From positions 248,001 through 312,000 of the forward strand of contig NZ_BPRA01000008.1 of assembly GCF_022179645.1 (NCBI RefSeq): a stretch of 64,000 nt of DNA, given 5' to 3'. Below, piece by piece: positions 16,084-25,229 of this stretch (positions are counted from its first letter, which is position 1; the number at the start of each line of letters is the position of its first letter). This stretch comes from Methylobacterium thuringiense. Its GTDB lineage: Bacteria; Pseudomonadota; Alphaproteobacteria; Rhizobiales; Beijerinckiaceae. The notes beneath the pieces are model-generated. The model did no database searches. It saw only the letters and a list, made by a program, of their open reading frames with translations, and was not told the DNA's origin. A program made the translations under genes and the position numbers.

Positions 16084-17574
16084 TCACGAGCGTGGCACGG
16101 CCACGCTTGGATCCGACGCCGACGCCGTTTCGGAACGGACTGCGTCCCGCAGGCGACACCCGAGCGCCGCGATCCGGAGATCGACCCGGCGCGGCGCGTC
16201 CGTGGACGGACGGCCGAACCGGAACAGGGCGTAATCCGTCCGCGGATCCCCGTCGCCGGGGCGGTAGCAGGGTAGGGACGGCGCGTGATCGCCGAAGACG
16301 CACAGCGTCGCCTCGTCCGCCGAGAGCCCGTCGACCAGCGCCTCGACCGCCCGGCCGGCATTGCCCACATGGTGAAAATACTGCTCCAGCGGGTCGTCGA
16401 TGCCGGGGAGCCGACCCGGCTTCCAGGGGCCGTGGTTCTCCATGGTGGCGCAGAATACGAGGATCGGACCGCGCCGCCCCCGCACCTCCGCCAGGATGCG
16501 CTCGGCCACCGCCGCATCGCCGACATAGGGGCCGACGCGCGGGGCGTCCGCGAAATCCTCGTGCATGATCAGGCGGTCGAAGCCGAGTTCCTTCATCACG
16601 CCGGCGCGGTCGAAGAAGTCGCGGTGGTAGGGGTGGACGAACACCGTTTCGTAGCCTGCCGCCCGCGCGAGGCGGGCGAGGCTCGTCGGCTCGCGGCCGC
16701 CGCTGGAGAGGTAGGGGTCGAAGCCGCCGAAGCCGAGGCTCGCGCCCTCGCGTCCGGTCAGCGCGGCGTGCTCGGAGCGCATGGTGTAGGCCCCGTGCGT
16801 CGGCACGGTGAGCCGGCCGTACTGCGCCGCGTCGCTGCGAACCCGCTCCATCATCGGCAGAGTCGCACCGCCGAGGCGGGCCGGATCCATGAAGGATTCG
16901 AGCTGGACCACGACGACGACCGCGTCACCGCGGCCCGGCGGCAGTGACAGTGGTTCCGCCGATGGCGGCGCTGCCGCCTCGGCGTCGCGGCGGGCCCAAT
17001 AGGCGAGCATCGTGGCGAGCACGCCGTAGCGGGCCACGTCGGCTTCCAGGTCCGGCACGGGGAAGCGCGCGGCGATCGCGGCGCGGCCGGGCCGGGTCCG
17101 GGCCGCGAACCCGAGTGCGAGCAGGGCGAGCGGCAGCGCGACGATCGCAGCGAGGCTCGGACCGAGACCGTGCGGCAAGGCCGCCGGCTCGACCGTGTAC
17201 CAGAAGGCGGCGGCGGCGAACCCGAGCAGCAGCGGCCCCGCCGTGCGCGGATGGGTCAGCGGCGTGGTGTAGTAGAGTTCGGGATGCCGCGGCACCTGGC
17301 GAAGCAGGGCGAGGTCGCTGAACACCAGCGGCTCGCCGAGCACGCGGCGCTTGAGCCGGTTGATCAGCACGGTGACCACGATGGTCGCCACGATCGACAG
17401 GCAGGCGAGCCACGGCCGCCACGAGAACACGAACCAGAACGCCGCGATCAGCGCATAGGAGCCGAGCCGGATCGCGACGTCGCCGGGCCGGACGCTCACC
17501 CGGCGGGGCGTGGCGGCGGCCTCGATCGCGAAGGAGCCGGCGAGGGCGACGACGAGGGGCAGGATCACGGACAT
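16084..17574 (-). CDS. LTA-synthase/sulfatase-family membrane enzyme
   Basis: 496 residues from ATG 17574; earlier codons to 17652 were rejected because they do not look coding, though no clear ribosome site precedes 17574. Five or so membrane helices occupy about residues 1-185. An extracytoplasmic sulfatase-type alkaline-phosphatase-fold domain follows: VVVVVQLESFMDP (metal Glu), a nucleophile region PTHGAYTMRSEH, FVHPYHRDFFDR, MENHGPW and FGDHAPSLP. This is the layout of lipoteichoic acid synthase-like phosphoglycerol or phosphoethanolamine transferases. A Gram-negative host and position between kpsC and the export gene suggest it decorates a surface polysaccharide or lipid, an inference. 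Confidence 0.82.
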   Translation of the reverse strand: MSVILPLVVALAGSFAIEAAATPRRVSVRPGDVAIRLGSYALIAAFWFVFSWRPWLACLSIVATIVVTVLINRLKRRVLGEPLVFSDLALLRQVPRHPELYYTTPLTHPRTAGPLLLGFAAAAFWYTVEPAALPHGLGPSLAAIVALPLALLALGFAARTRPGRAAIAARFPVPDLEADVARYGVLATMLAYWARRDAEAAAPPSAEPLSLPPGRGDAVVVVVQLESFMDPARLGGATLPMMERVRSDAAQYGRLTVPTHGAYTMRSEHAALTGREGASLGFGGFDPYLSSGGREPTSLARLARAAGYETVFVHPYHRDFFDRAGVMKELGFDRLIMHEDFADAPRVGPYVGDAAVAERILAEVRGRRGPILVFCATMENHGPWKPGRLPGIDDPLEQYFHHVGNAGRAVEALVDGLSADEATLCVFGDHAPSLPCYRPGDGDPRTDYALFRFGRPSTDAPRRVDLRIAALGCRLRDAVRSETASASDPSVAVPRS

Positions 17575-17694
17575 CGGAAACGGCAGGGGGTTTCTGAGCT
17601 GGTTTCGGTAAGCTGCCCCGCGGCTTTCCGAGGAAAACCCGCGGCAACACAAGGCGCTAGGCAGATCCGCGCTGACCTGCCAGCGCGACTTTGC

Positions 17695-19614
17695 CTAGCG
17701 TGGGGCGCCACCGACGCCGCGGCGGGCGCGCAGGCGTCGCACGATCGGGTTCAGAAGGGCGTAGCGGGCGCGCATCACCCCGTGACGAACGCTGCCGATG
17801 GCGAGCCTGGACGGACCCGCCGCATCGCGAACGGCCGAGAGCCGGTCGAGCAGTTGTTCGGGCTCGCAGGGCTTCATCGCGACGGGATCGAGATAGCGCG
17901 GATACAGGATCAGCGCACCGGCCGCGAGTTCGTCCAGGGCGAGCCTGCGGCCGCGATCCGCGTTCGGGGCGAGATCTTCGGTCAGGCCCCAGCCGGCATA
18001 GAAGGGACGGCCGTGGACCGCCACGGTGAGGCCGCGGATCAGCGCCTCGAAACCGGCGAGCGAGGTCATGGTCTCGACGTGGTGGACCCGGTCGAGCAGG
18101 TCGACGATGGCGAGACCGCCCACGAGCCGGTCGGCGATCGCCAGCGCCTCCGCGTCGGGGATCGCCCCCGGCCGGAAACCCGCCTCGACGTCGGGATGGG
18201 GTTTGTAGAGCAGGAACGCGTCCGGGTTGCGGGCGCGGGCGGCCTGCAGCAGCCCGAGATTGGTGCGCACCAGGGGTGAGCCGTACTGCACCGAGGCATC
18301 GTCCTCGACCTGCCCCGGCACCAACACGATCCGCCGGCCCGCCGGCCAGTCGGTCCCGACTTCTGCCAAGCCGACATTGTACTTGCTGAGCCGCCGCGCC
18401 ACGATCGATTCCCGCAGCGCGCGCGCTCGCGACACGATCTCCGGCGCAAACGCAGTCTGCTTCAGGATGCGGGCGAGGCGGCTCTCGGTGCGCGGGTCGT
18501 AGTAGATGCCGGAATCGTCGACGACGATCGAGGCGCCGGGCTGCAGGCTGGCGCCGAGTCCGACCGAACGCAGAAAACCGTCCTCGATCCGCGAGAGCGG
18601 GATCCCGGCCTCTGCGCAGAGAGCCGCCAGGCGCTCCGGCATCCGGGTCGCCCAGGCCTGGACCTGCGCACCGTTCCGAACGGCCGCCGCGACGGCATCC
18701 TCCGCGGTCATGGTGTGGATCGGCGGGCCGGCGGGGCCGGCGGCGAAGACGTCGAGGGCCGGACGCTTCCAGCGCGAGATGCCGACATAGACCGTGCGGC
18801 GCGCTTGGCCGGCGAAGGTCTCGCGCAGCCACGCCACCCGTTCCACGGCCTGCTCCATCGGAATCGGACGGCGGCTCCAGGGATCGAAGGCGTATACGCC
18901 GGCGCCGTAGCGCAGGGCGAGCGACCGTGCCGGATCGGGCTGCCCGCGCGAGCCGTCCGCGGCGAGGCAGATCGTCTCGACTCCGGCCAGCTGCGCCTCG
19001 CAGGCGGCGTCCTGGCTCGCGACGTAGACCCGCGAGACCCGGTCGAACAGGGGCCAGGGATCCACGGGTTCGGCGAGGACGCTCAGACGCGGCACGGCGA
19101 GACGGAGCGCCGGGACCCCGTCCGGGCCGGCCGCGACGAGGCGGCCATCCGGGACGGCCGCAAGCACGCGATCGAGAAAGGCCTGCAGGCGGCGCGGTGC
19201 GGCGGCGAGGTCCGGCTCGACCAGGACCAAAGCCGGACGGTCCGAGACTATCTCCGACAAGGGGGCCGCCGGCGGAGCCCGGTTGGCGCCGAACGGGCGA
19301 TGGCGGCGCAACTGCCCGGCGAGCCCGGCAGACGGGTCGCCACCACCGTAGGGCCGGCCGTCAAGCGTGATGCGCAGACTCGCGAACCCCGTCTCCGGCG
19401 TATCGTAGGGGCTCAGCAGCGGACCGGGCGCGACGCTCAGCACGGAACGGCCCACGGCCGTCAGCGCCGACTCGGCCAGCGAGCCGCGGCGTGCCGCGAA
19501 GACGCCGTTTGGGCCCTGCGCGAAGACGCTGCCGGTGACGGCCTCGATCTCGCGGCGCAGATGCCGAATCATGCGCCCGGTCGGAAACAGCGACGATGGC
19601 GGCGGCTTGGACAT
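17695..19614 (-). CDS. kpsC: KpsC-like capsule beta-Kdo transferase
   Basis: 639 residues, ATG 19614, close to the usual size of KpsC. Two related Kdo-transferase-type halves are visible. The first (to about 290) has a shortened version of the motifs. The second has RIEDGFLRSVGLGA, DDSGIYYDPRTESRL, LLYKPHPDVEAGFRPG and TMTSLAGFEALIRG followed by PFYAGWGLTED. KpsC and KpsS build the poly-Kdo linker that joins capsule to lysophosphatidylglycerol. kpsS lies divergently 244 bases away. The first half reads less conserved than the second, so one activity may be weak. Downstream are the LTA-synthase-like and export genes. Confidence 0.87.
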   Translation of the reverse strand: MSKPPPSSLFPTGRMIRHLRREIEAVTGSVFAQGPNGVFAARRGSLAESALTAVGRSVLSVAPGPLLSPYDTPETGFASLRITLDGRPYGGGDPSAGLAGQLRRHRPFGANRAPPAAPLSEIVSDRPALVLVEPDLAAAPRRLQAFLDRVLAAVPDGRLVAAGPDGVPALRLAVPRLSVLAEPVDPWPLFDRVSRVYVASQDAACEAQLAGVETICLAADGSRGQPDPARSLALRYGAGVYAFDPWSRRPIPMEQAVERVAWLRETFAGQARRTVYVGISRWKRPALDVFAAGPAGPPIHTMTAEDAVAAAVRNGAQVQAWATRMPERLAALCAEAGIPLSRIEDGFLRSVGLGASLQPGASIVVDDSGIYYDPRTESRLARILKQTAFAPEIVSRARALRESIVARRLSKYNVGLAEVGTDWPAGRRIVLVPGQVEDDASVQYGSPLVRTNLGLLQAARARNPDAFLLYKPHPDVEAGFRPGAIPDAEALAIADRLVGGLAIVDLLDRVHHVETMTSLAGFEALIRGLTVAVHGRPFYAGWGLTEDLAPNADRGRRLALDELAAGALILYPRYLDPVAMKPCEPEQLLDRLSAVRDAAGPSRLAIGSVRHGVMRARYALLNPIVRRLRARRGVGGAPR

Positions 19615-19858
19615 GGGAGGCCGGACGGGCGGTGCGCGGGAAAGCGCGCCTTAGATCACCTCGGGAAACGCCCGTCGAACCGAAATGTCGGTGGCGACGC
19701 GAGCGCTTAACCCCGTCTTCACCGCGAATGCGAATGCTGGCTTCGGCCGGGCTGCTTTTTCCGGGCGAGCATCACATGCCGGCCGCAATCCGGGGCGACA
19801 GCTAACCCGCTCGCGCAACGGCCTGTGACCCACCGGCAACGCGCCTCGGGAAACCAGA

Positions 19859-21295
19859 ATGCACGCAGAAACTCGGATTGATCAGGGATCCGGGAGCGTG
19901 CGACCCATCTCGAGAGCGGCCGGCATGACAGCCGAAGGCTCGGATCGCAGCGGGCCCAGGACAAAACACTCCGGCATGCCGCAGCCCCGTCCGAACACCC
20001 CGCGCTCGCCGATCGCGACTTTCCTGTTTCTGCAGGGCATCGCCTCCCCGTTCTTCTCCGATCTCGGCAATGCCCTGCGCGAACGCGGGCACAAGGTCCG
20101 CCGGATCAACTTCTCCTCCGGCGACTGGCTGTTCTGGCGCGGAGACTGCGACGATTATCGCGGCAGCAGCGAGAACTGGGCCGGCCATCTCGAAGCCTAT
20201 ATCCGCGAGCACGCCGTCACCGACCTCGTACTGTTCGGCGATTGCCGGCCCTATCACGTGGCCGCGATGCTGGCGGCCAAGCCGTTGGGCGTGCGCGTGC
20301 ACGTCTTCGAGGAGGGCTACGTCCGGCCGAACTGGATCACCTGCGAGCACGGCGGCGTGAACGGCAATTCCTCGCTGCCCAAGAGCGCCGCCGAGATCCG
20401 GGCGATTGCCCGCCGCCTGCCGCAGCAGGGTCGCGCGATGCCGCTCTCCGGCGACATGGCCCGGCGCAGCGTCTGGGACATCGCCTACAACCTCGCCAAT
20501 ATCGGCTTCCCGTATTTCTATCCCGGTTTCCGCAGCCATCGGCCGAACCACATAGCGGCCGAGTACGGCGGCTGGATCAAGAAGTTCCTGCGGCGCGGCC
20601 GGACGCGGCGGCATGCGGCCGACGTCAACCGGATCTACGGCGCGATCCAGGCCGACTACTTCCTGCTGCCGCTCCAGCTCGACAGCGACTACCAGATCCG
20701 GGTGCACTCGCCGTTCCTTGGCGTCGAGGGCTTCATGGACCGTGTAATCGCGTCCTTCGCCAAGTATTGCGGTCAGCATCCCGGCGCGGCGACACGCCTG
20801 CTCGTGAAGCTGCATCCCCTCGACAGCGGGATCATGGACTGGCGCAAGCGCGCCCGTCAGTCGGCCAAGCGGCACGGCGTCAACGACCGGATCGACTTCA
20901 TCGACGGCGGCGACCTGCAGGCGCTGATCGACGGCAGCCGCGGCGTCGTCCTGGTCAACTCGACGGTGGGCATGCTGTCGCTCGAGCGCGGGCGCCCGAC
21001 CCTGGCCACCGGCAGCGCGATCTACAACATGCCGGGCCTGACCCATCAGGGCGGGATCGACAGTTTCTGGCATGCGCCGACGCCGCCCGACCTGGACCTG
21101 ATGGCGGATTTCCGCCGCGTGGTGATCCACCGGACCCAGATCAACGGCGGCTATTTCTCGAAGCCGGCGATCGAGCGGGCCGTCGCCGGCGCGGTGCCGA
21201 GGCTCGAATCCGTGTTACCGCCCGTGGCCCTCGCCCTCGCGCGTTCGGCCCGCGAGAGCGGCACCGAAGACGGCACCCTCTCGCCGGTCTATTGA
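19859..21295 (+). CDS. kpsS: KpsS-like capsule polysaccharide biosynthesis protein
   Basis: 478 residues if ATG 19859 is used. ATG at 19925 or 19976 are also possible because the family domain begins at about residue 52 with FLFLQGIASPFFSDLG. Motifs include the HVFEEGYVRPNWITCE strand, PYFYPGFRSHRPNHIAAEY, LLVKLHPLDSG and VLVNSTVGMLSLERGRPTL. KpsS adds the first Kdo to lysophosphatidylglycerol and works with KpsC. It is divergent from kpsC and is followed after 61 bases by an SDR gene and a formyltransferase gene in the same direction. Confidence 0.87.
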   Translation: MHAETRIDQGSGSVRPISRAAGMTAEGSDRSGPRTKHSGMPQPRPNTPRSPIATFLFLQGIASPFFSDLGNALRERGHKVRRINFSSGDWLFWRGDCDDYRGSSENWAGHLEAYIREHAVTDLVLFGDCRPYHVAAMLAAKPLGVRVHVFEEGYVRPNWITCEHGGVNGNSSLPKSAAEIRAIARRLPQQGRAMPLSGDMARRSVWDIAYNLANIGFPYFYPGFRSHRPNHIAAEYGGWIKKFLRRGRTRRHAADVNRIYGAIQADYFLLPLQLDSDYQIRVHSPFLGVEGFMDRVIASFAKYCGQHPGAATRLLVKLHPLDSGIMDWRKRARQSAKRHGVNDRIDFIDGGDLQALIDGSRGVVLVNSTVGMLSLERGRPTLATGSAIYNMPGLTHQGGIDSFWHAPTPPDLDLMADFRRVVIHRTQINGGYFSKPAIERAVAGAVPRLESVLPPVALALARSARESGTEDGTLSPVY

Positions 21296-21356
21296 TCGCC
21301 CGACGCGTGGCCGACTCGGCCTGAGCCGGCCTCCCGCGAATCCGTCAGCTTCAAAA

Positions 21357-22127
21357 ATGCCCGTCATCCTGATCACCGGCGCCTCCAGCGGCATCGGCGC
21401 GGCCCTCGCCCGCCACTATGCCCGGCCCGGAACCCTCCTCGTCCTCAACGCCCGCGATCCGGTCCGCCTCGACGCCATCGCCGGGATCTGCCGGGCGCAA
21501 GGCGCCGAGGTCCGCATCGAGCCCCTCGACGTGCGCGACCGGACGGCCGTGGGGGCACGGGTGCGCGCCCTCCATGCCGAGACCCCACTCGACCTCGCGA
21601 TCATCGCCGCCGGCATCAACGGCGGCCACCCGGAGGGCGGTATCGAGACCGAGGAGACGGCTTTCGCCACGCTCGACACCAACCTCTCCGGCGCGCTCAA
21701 CGTCGTCCTGCCCTGCATCGAGCTCATGAAGGCTCGCGGCAGCGGCCAGATCTGCCTCGTCGGCTCGCTCGCCGCCTATGCGCCGTTGCCCGACGCGCCG
21801 GCCTATAGCGGCAGCAAGGCGGCCCTGCTCGCCCACGGCCTGGCGCTCCGCCAGAAGCTGAAGCCGTTCGGCGTGCAGGTGAACGTCGTGACGCTGGGTT
21901 ACGTCAAGACGGCGATGGGCAGCGCCTATCAGGGCTGGCGCCCGTTGGAGACCAGCGCCGAGGTGGCAGCCCGGAAAATCGCACGCGGGCTCGCACGCAA
22001 CGCCGCCGTCATCGCCTTTCCATGGCTGCTCTTTCACGCGGCCCGGGCAGCGGGCCTTGCCCCCGAATGGCTGCGCGAACTCGGCATGCGCGCCTTCAGC
22101 TTCCGCGTCCGGCAGGATACCCGATGA
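21357..22127 (+). CDS. Short-chain dehydrogenase/reductase of the polysaccharide locus
   Basis: 256 residues. Classical SDR: cofactor motif TGASSGIG (residues 7-14), NAG-type region IIAAGINGG and catalytic Ser-Tyr-Lys with Tyr150 and Lys154 in PAYSGSKAAL. The C-terminal part has a hydrophobic stretch (AVIAFPWLLFHAARAAGL) that may touch the membrane. Its stop overlaps the ATG of the formyltransferase gene (ATGA), so the two are coupled. Substrate unknown; a sugar or lipid intermediate of the neighbouring capsule pathway is a guess. Confidence 0.85.
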   Translation: MPVILITGASSGIGAALARHYARPGTLLVLNARDPVRLDAIAGICRAQGAEVRIEPLDVRDRTAVGARVRALHAETPLDLAIIAAGINGGHPEGGIETEETAFATLDTNLSGALNVVLPCIELMKARGSGQICLVGSLAAYAPLPDAPAYSGSKAALLAHGLALRQKLKPFGVQVNVVTLGYVKTAMGSAYQGWRPLETSAEVAARKIARGLARNAAVIAFPWLLFHAARAAGLAPEWLRELGMRAFSFRVRQDTR

Positions 22128-22975
22128 CCCGGCCGCGGCTCGCACTGTTCGTGCTGGAGGCGCTGCCGAACGCCCGCACGGTCCGCCGGTTCGTCGCCGA
22201 CCATGCCGGGAGCATCGCCTTCGTCGGCCTGTCGAACGCCGAGCGGCCCTCGACGGGCGGCCTCGTCGGACAGGTCCGCCGCCACCTCGCGCGCTCCGGC
22301 CCCGGCATCCTGCCCTATCTCGCGGTGAATTTCGGACTGCCCGACCTGCTGCGCCCGCTCTCACCGCTGACGCAGCGGTTTGCCGGCAGCGGTGACTTGG
22401 CGGAGGCGACACCGCTGAAGCCGTTGTGCCGGCGCCTCGGCATCCCGACCGCCAGCATCGACGACGTGAACGGGCCCGAGGTCGCCGCGCTGTTTCGTCG
22501 GCACGCGCCCGACCTGATCGCGACCTTCCACTTCGACCAGATCCTGTCGGCCGAGACGCTGGCGATGGCGCCGCTCGGCGGCCTGAACGTCCATCCGAGC
22601 CTGTTGCCGCGCCACCGCGGCCCCGTGCCGACGATCCACGCGCTGGCCGACGGGGAGGGCGCCTTCGGCGTCACCGTGCACCGGCTCGCGCCCGCGATCG
22701 ATGCCGGTGCGATCCTGGCTCAGGAGGCCGTCAGTCTTCCCGCGGACGTCACGGCGAGCCGCGCAGCGATCGTGCTGCACGAACGTGGCCTGCCGCTTCT
22801 GGAAAGCGTTCTCGACGGGATCGCCGCCACCGGGGCGGTGCCGCAGGGACGGACGGTTCCGGTCCAGCCCTATTGCGGGTTTCCCGACCGCACGATGCTC
22901 GGGGCGATGCGACGGGCGGGCCGGCGGCTGACGGATGCGCGAGACCTGCGCGAGGCCGTCAGCCTCCAGGCCTAA
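22124..22975 (+). CDS. Formyltransferase-family protein, possibly sugar N-formyltransferase
   Basis: 283 residues, ATG 22124 overlapping the SDR stop by 4 bases. The core is that of methionyl-tRNA formyltransferase-like enzymes: FHFDQIL, then GGLNVHPSLLPRHRGPVPTI with the catalytic Asn and His, and Asp in PAIDAGAILAQE completing the Asn-His-Asp set. The protein is shorter than Fmt (about 310) and lacks an evident tRNA-binding C-terminal domain, and it sits in a polysaccharide locus. Formylation of an amino sugar from N10-formyl-tetrahydrofolate is therefore more likely than Met-tRNA formylation. The acceptor is unknown. Confidence 0.8.
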   Translation: MTRPRLALFVLEALPNARTVRRFVADHAGSIAFVGLSNAERPSTGGLVGQVRRHLARSGPGILPYLAVNFGLPDLLRPLSPLTQRFAGSGDLAEATPLKPLCRRLGIPTASIDDVNGPEVAALFRRHAPDLIATFHFDQILSAETLAMAPLGGLNVHPSLLPRHRGPVPTIHALADGEGAFGVTVHRLAPAIDAGAILAQEAVSLPADVTASRAAIVLHERGLPLLESVLDGIAATGAVPQGRTVPVQPYCGFPDRTMLGAMRRAGRRLTDARDLREAVSLQA

Positions 22976-22978
22976 GGA

Positions 22979-23080
22979 CTAGAGCCGTATCCGACCTGAT
23001 TGCATCAGGCCGGCGGCTCTAGGCCATTGTTATGACGCGCTTTCATACGACCGACCGGCATCCACTCGGTCGGAAAGCGC
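22979..23080. repeat. Two adjacent intergenic hairpin repeats
   Basis: First hairpin 22979-23022: CTAGAGCCG pairs with CGGCTCTAG, with an inner CCTGAT/ATCAGG stem. Second 23037-23080: GCGCTTT (23037-23043) pairs with AAAGCGC (23074-23080), and CCGACC (23051-23056) with GGTCGG (23068-23073). They fill the space between the convergent formyltransferase and ettA genes and can act as a bidirectional terminator. The wording resembles dispersed Methylobacterium intergenic repeats. Confidence 0.7.
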
Positions 23081-23081
23081 T

Positions 23082-24734
23082 TTAGCGCGAAAACTTCTTG
23101 TATTTCAGCTTCTTCGGAAGGATCGAATCCGTCCCGAGGCGGCGCTTCTTGTCCTCCTCGTAATCCGAGAAGTTCCCCTCGAACCACTCGACGTGGCTGT
23201 CGCCCTCGAAGGCGAGGATGTGGGTCGCGATGCGGTTCAGGAACCAGCGATCGTGGCTGATGATGACGGCGCAGCCGGCGTAATCCTCGAGCGCGTCCTC
23301 GAGCGCCCGCAACGTCTCCATGTCGAGATCGTTGGTGGGCTCGTCGAGCAGCAGGACGTTGGCGCCGCCCTTCAGCGTGCGGGCGAGGTGGACGCGGTTG
23401 CGCTCACCGCCCGAGAGCGTGCCGACCTTCTTCTGCTGGTCGCCGCCCTTGAAGGCGAAGGCCGCGCAATAAGCGCGCGAATTGATCTCGCGCTTGTTGA
23501 AATAGATGATGTCGTTGCCGCCCGAGACCTCCTGCCAGACGGTCGCCGCCGGATCGAGCGCATCGCGCGACTGGTCGACGTAGCCGAGCTTCACCGTGGC
23601 GCCGACCGAGATGTCGCCGCCGTCGGGCTTCTCCGCGCCGGTGATCATCTTGAACAGGGTGGTCTTGCCGGCGCCGTTCGGACCGATCACGCCGACGATG
23701 CCGCCCGGCGGCAACTTGAACGAGAGATCCTCGATCAGCAGGCGGTCGCCGAAGGCCTTGTTGAGGTGGTCGAACTCGATGACGCTGTTGCCGAGCCGTT
23801 CGTCGATCGGAATGACGATCTGCGCCGAGGCGTCGACCTTGTTGTTTTGCTTGGCCACCAGCTCCTCGTAGCGGGTGATGCGGGCCTTCGACTTCGACTG
23901 GCGGGCCTTCGGCGAGGCGGCGATCCATTCCTGCTCGCGGTTGATCGAGCGCTGGCGGGCCATGTCCTCGCGACCCTCCTGCTGCAGGCGCTTCTGCTTC
24001 TGCACCAGCCAGGCCGAGTAGTTGCCCTCGTAGGGGATGCCCTTGGTGCGATCGAGTTCGAGGATCCAGCTCGTGACGTTGTCGAGGAAGTAGCGATCGT
24101 GGGTCACGATCAGGATCGCGCCGGGGTAGTTCTTGAGGTGGCCTTCGAGCCAGTTCACCGTCTCGGCGTCGAGGTGGTTGGTCGGCTCGTCGAGGAGCAG
24201 CAGTTCCGGCTCCCAGAGCAGCAGCTTGCACAGGGCGACGCGGCGGCGCTCGCCGCCCGACAGGGTGGCGACGGGCTGCTCGTCGCTCGGGCAGCCGAGG
24301 GCTTCCATAGCCTGGTCGACCTTGGATTCGAGCTCCCAGAGGTTGGCCGCCTCGATCTTGTCCTGGAGCTCCGTCATCTCGTCGGCGGTCTCGTCGGAGT
24401 AGTTCATCGCGAGTTCGTTGTAGCGGTCGAGCAGCGCCTGCTTCTCGGCCACGCCCTCCATCACGTTCTCGCGGACCGACTTGTCCGGATCGAGATGCGG
24501 CTCCTGCGGCAGGTAGCCGACGCGCGCGCCCTGGGCGACGAAGCCCTCGCCGGTCCACTCCGTGTCGATGCCGGCCATGATCTTCAGAAGGGTCGACTTG
24601 CCCGAGCCGTTGATGCCCAGCACACCGATCTTGGCGTCCGGATAGAAGGACAGGTTGACGTTATCGAGGACCTTCTTGCCGCCGGTATAGGTCTTGGTCA
24701 GACCCTTCATGTGGTAGATGAATTCGCGGGCCAT
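23082..24734 (-). CDS. ettA: EttA, ABC-F translational throttle ATPase
   Basis: 550 residues from ATG 24734 (GAGG about 10 bases upstream), close to the 555 of E. coli EttA; the upstream open frame is not coding. Two ABC ATPase domains: Walker A GINGSGKST and GPNGAGKTT, signatures LSGGERRRVALCK and LSGGERNRVHLAR, Walker B LLLLDEPTNHLD and VLLLDEPTNDLD. Between them is the ABC-F linker. There are no membrane segments. EttA binds the ribosomal E site and couples translation to ATP/ADP. It is a housekeeping gene, convergent with the polysaccharide locus. Confidence 0.95.
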   Translation of the reverse strand: MAREFIYHMKGLTKTYTGGKKVLDNVNLSFYPDAKIGVLGINGSGKSTLLKIMAGIDTEWTGEGFVAQGARVGYLPQEPHLDPDKSVRENVMEGVAEKQALLDRYNELAMNYSDETADEMTELQDKIEAANLWELESKVDQAMEALGCPSDEQPVATLSGGERRRVALCKLLLWEPELLLLDEPTNHLDAETVNWLEGHLKNYPGAILIVTHDRYFLDNVTSWILELDRTKGIPYEGNYSAWLVQKQKRLQQEGREDMARQRSINREQEWIAASPKARQSKSKARITRYEELVAKQNNKVDASAQIVIPIDERLGNSVIEFDHLNKAFGDRLLIEDLSFKLPPGGIVGVIGPNGAGKTTLFKMITGAEKPDGGDISVGATVKLGYVDQSRDALDPAATVWQEVSGGNDIIYFNKREINSRAYCAAFAFKGGDQQKKVGTLSGGERNRVHLARTLKGGANVLLLDEPTNDLDMETLRALEDALEDYAGCAVIISHDRWFLNRIATHILAFEGDSHVEWFEGNFSDYEEDKKRRLGTDSILPKKLKYKKFSR

Positions 24735-24949
24735 TGGTGGTGTCCTCGTGGTTCCGGCCGGCCGCAGAGCGGCCGTCGCGGGTCGAGATCCGGCGCGGGC
24801 TCGCCATCGAGCCGCGTCGCGGGTTTCATCGATCCGCGTTGAGCGATTGGGATATTCCCGCCGACGTAACAGGGCGCCCACGACCCGGCAAGGATGCGGA
24901 CGGTGTCGGTCGCCTGAGCGGACCGACGCCGCGACGGCCGCCAGGATGT

Positions 24950-25219
24950 TCAGGCGAAAGGATTCTTGACGGTCGTGGAGGCTCGCGTGGTCTCGGCGAC
25001 GGCCTGAGGCAGGTCCTCGGCTTCCAGCGCAGTCACGATCGCATCGAGCACGGCCCGCAGAGCCCTCGCACGGTCCAGCCCCGTCCGGTCTCGCGTGAGA
25101 TCGAGCGAGCCATGCAGCGCGATCCGCGTCGTGCCGTTCTCGAACGACAGGTTTTCGAAGTTCTGGACGCCGGCATCATCGGCGAAGGGTCGGAACTCCG
25201 GCTGCGACGTGTCGGGCAT
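24950..25219 (-). CDS. Small conserved-looking protein of unknown function (89 aa)
   Basis: 89 residues from ATG 25219, with GAGGAG 6 bases upstream, 10 bases after the stop of the secreted nuclease gene, so it is in the same operon. The protein has no signal peptide, is acidic in its N-terminal half, and contains FENLSFENGTTRIALHGSLD, which could form a beta-hairpin, then an amphipathic Leu/Ala helix. I do not recognise it. A role tied to the nuclease is only suggested by position. Confidence 0.65.
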   Translation of the reverse strand: MPDTSQPEFRPFADDAGVQNFENLSFENGTTRIALHGSLDLTRDRTGLDRARALRAVLDAIVTALEAEDLPQAVAETTRASTTVKNPFA

Positions 25220-25229
25220 CGAACTCTCC

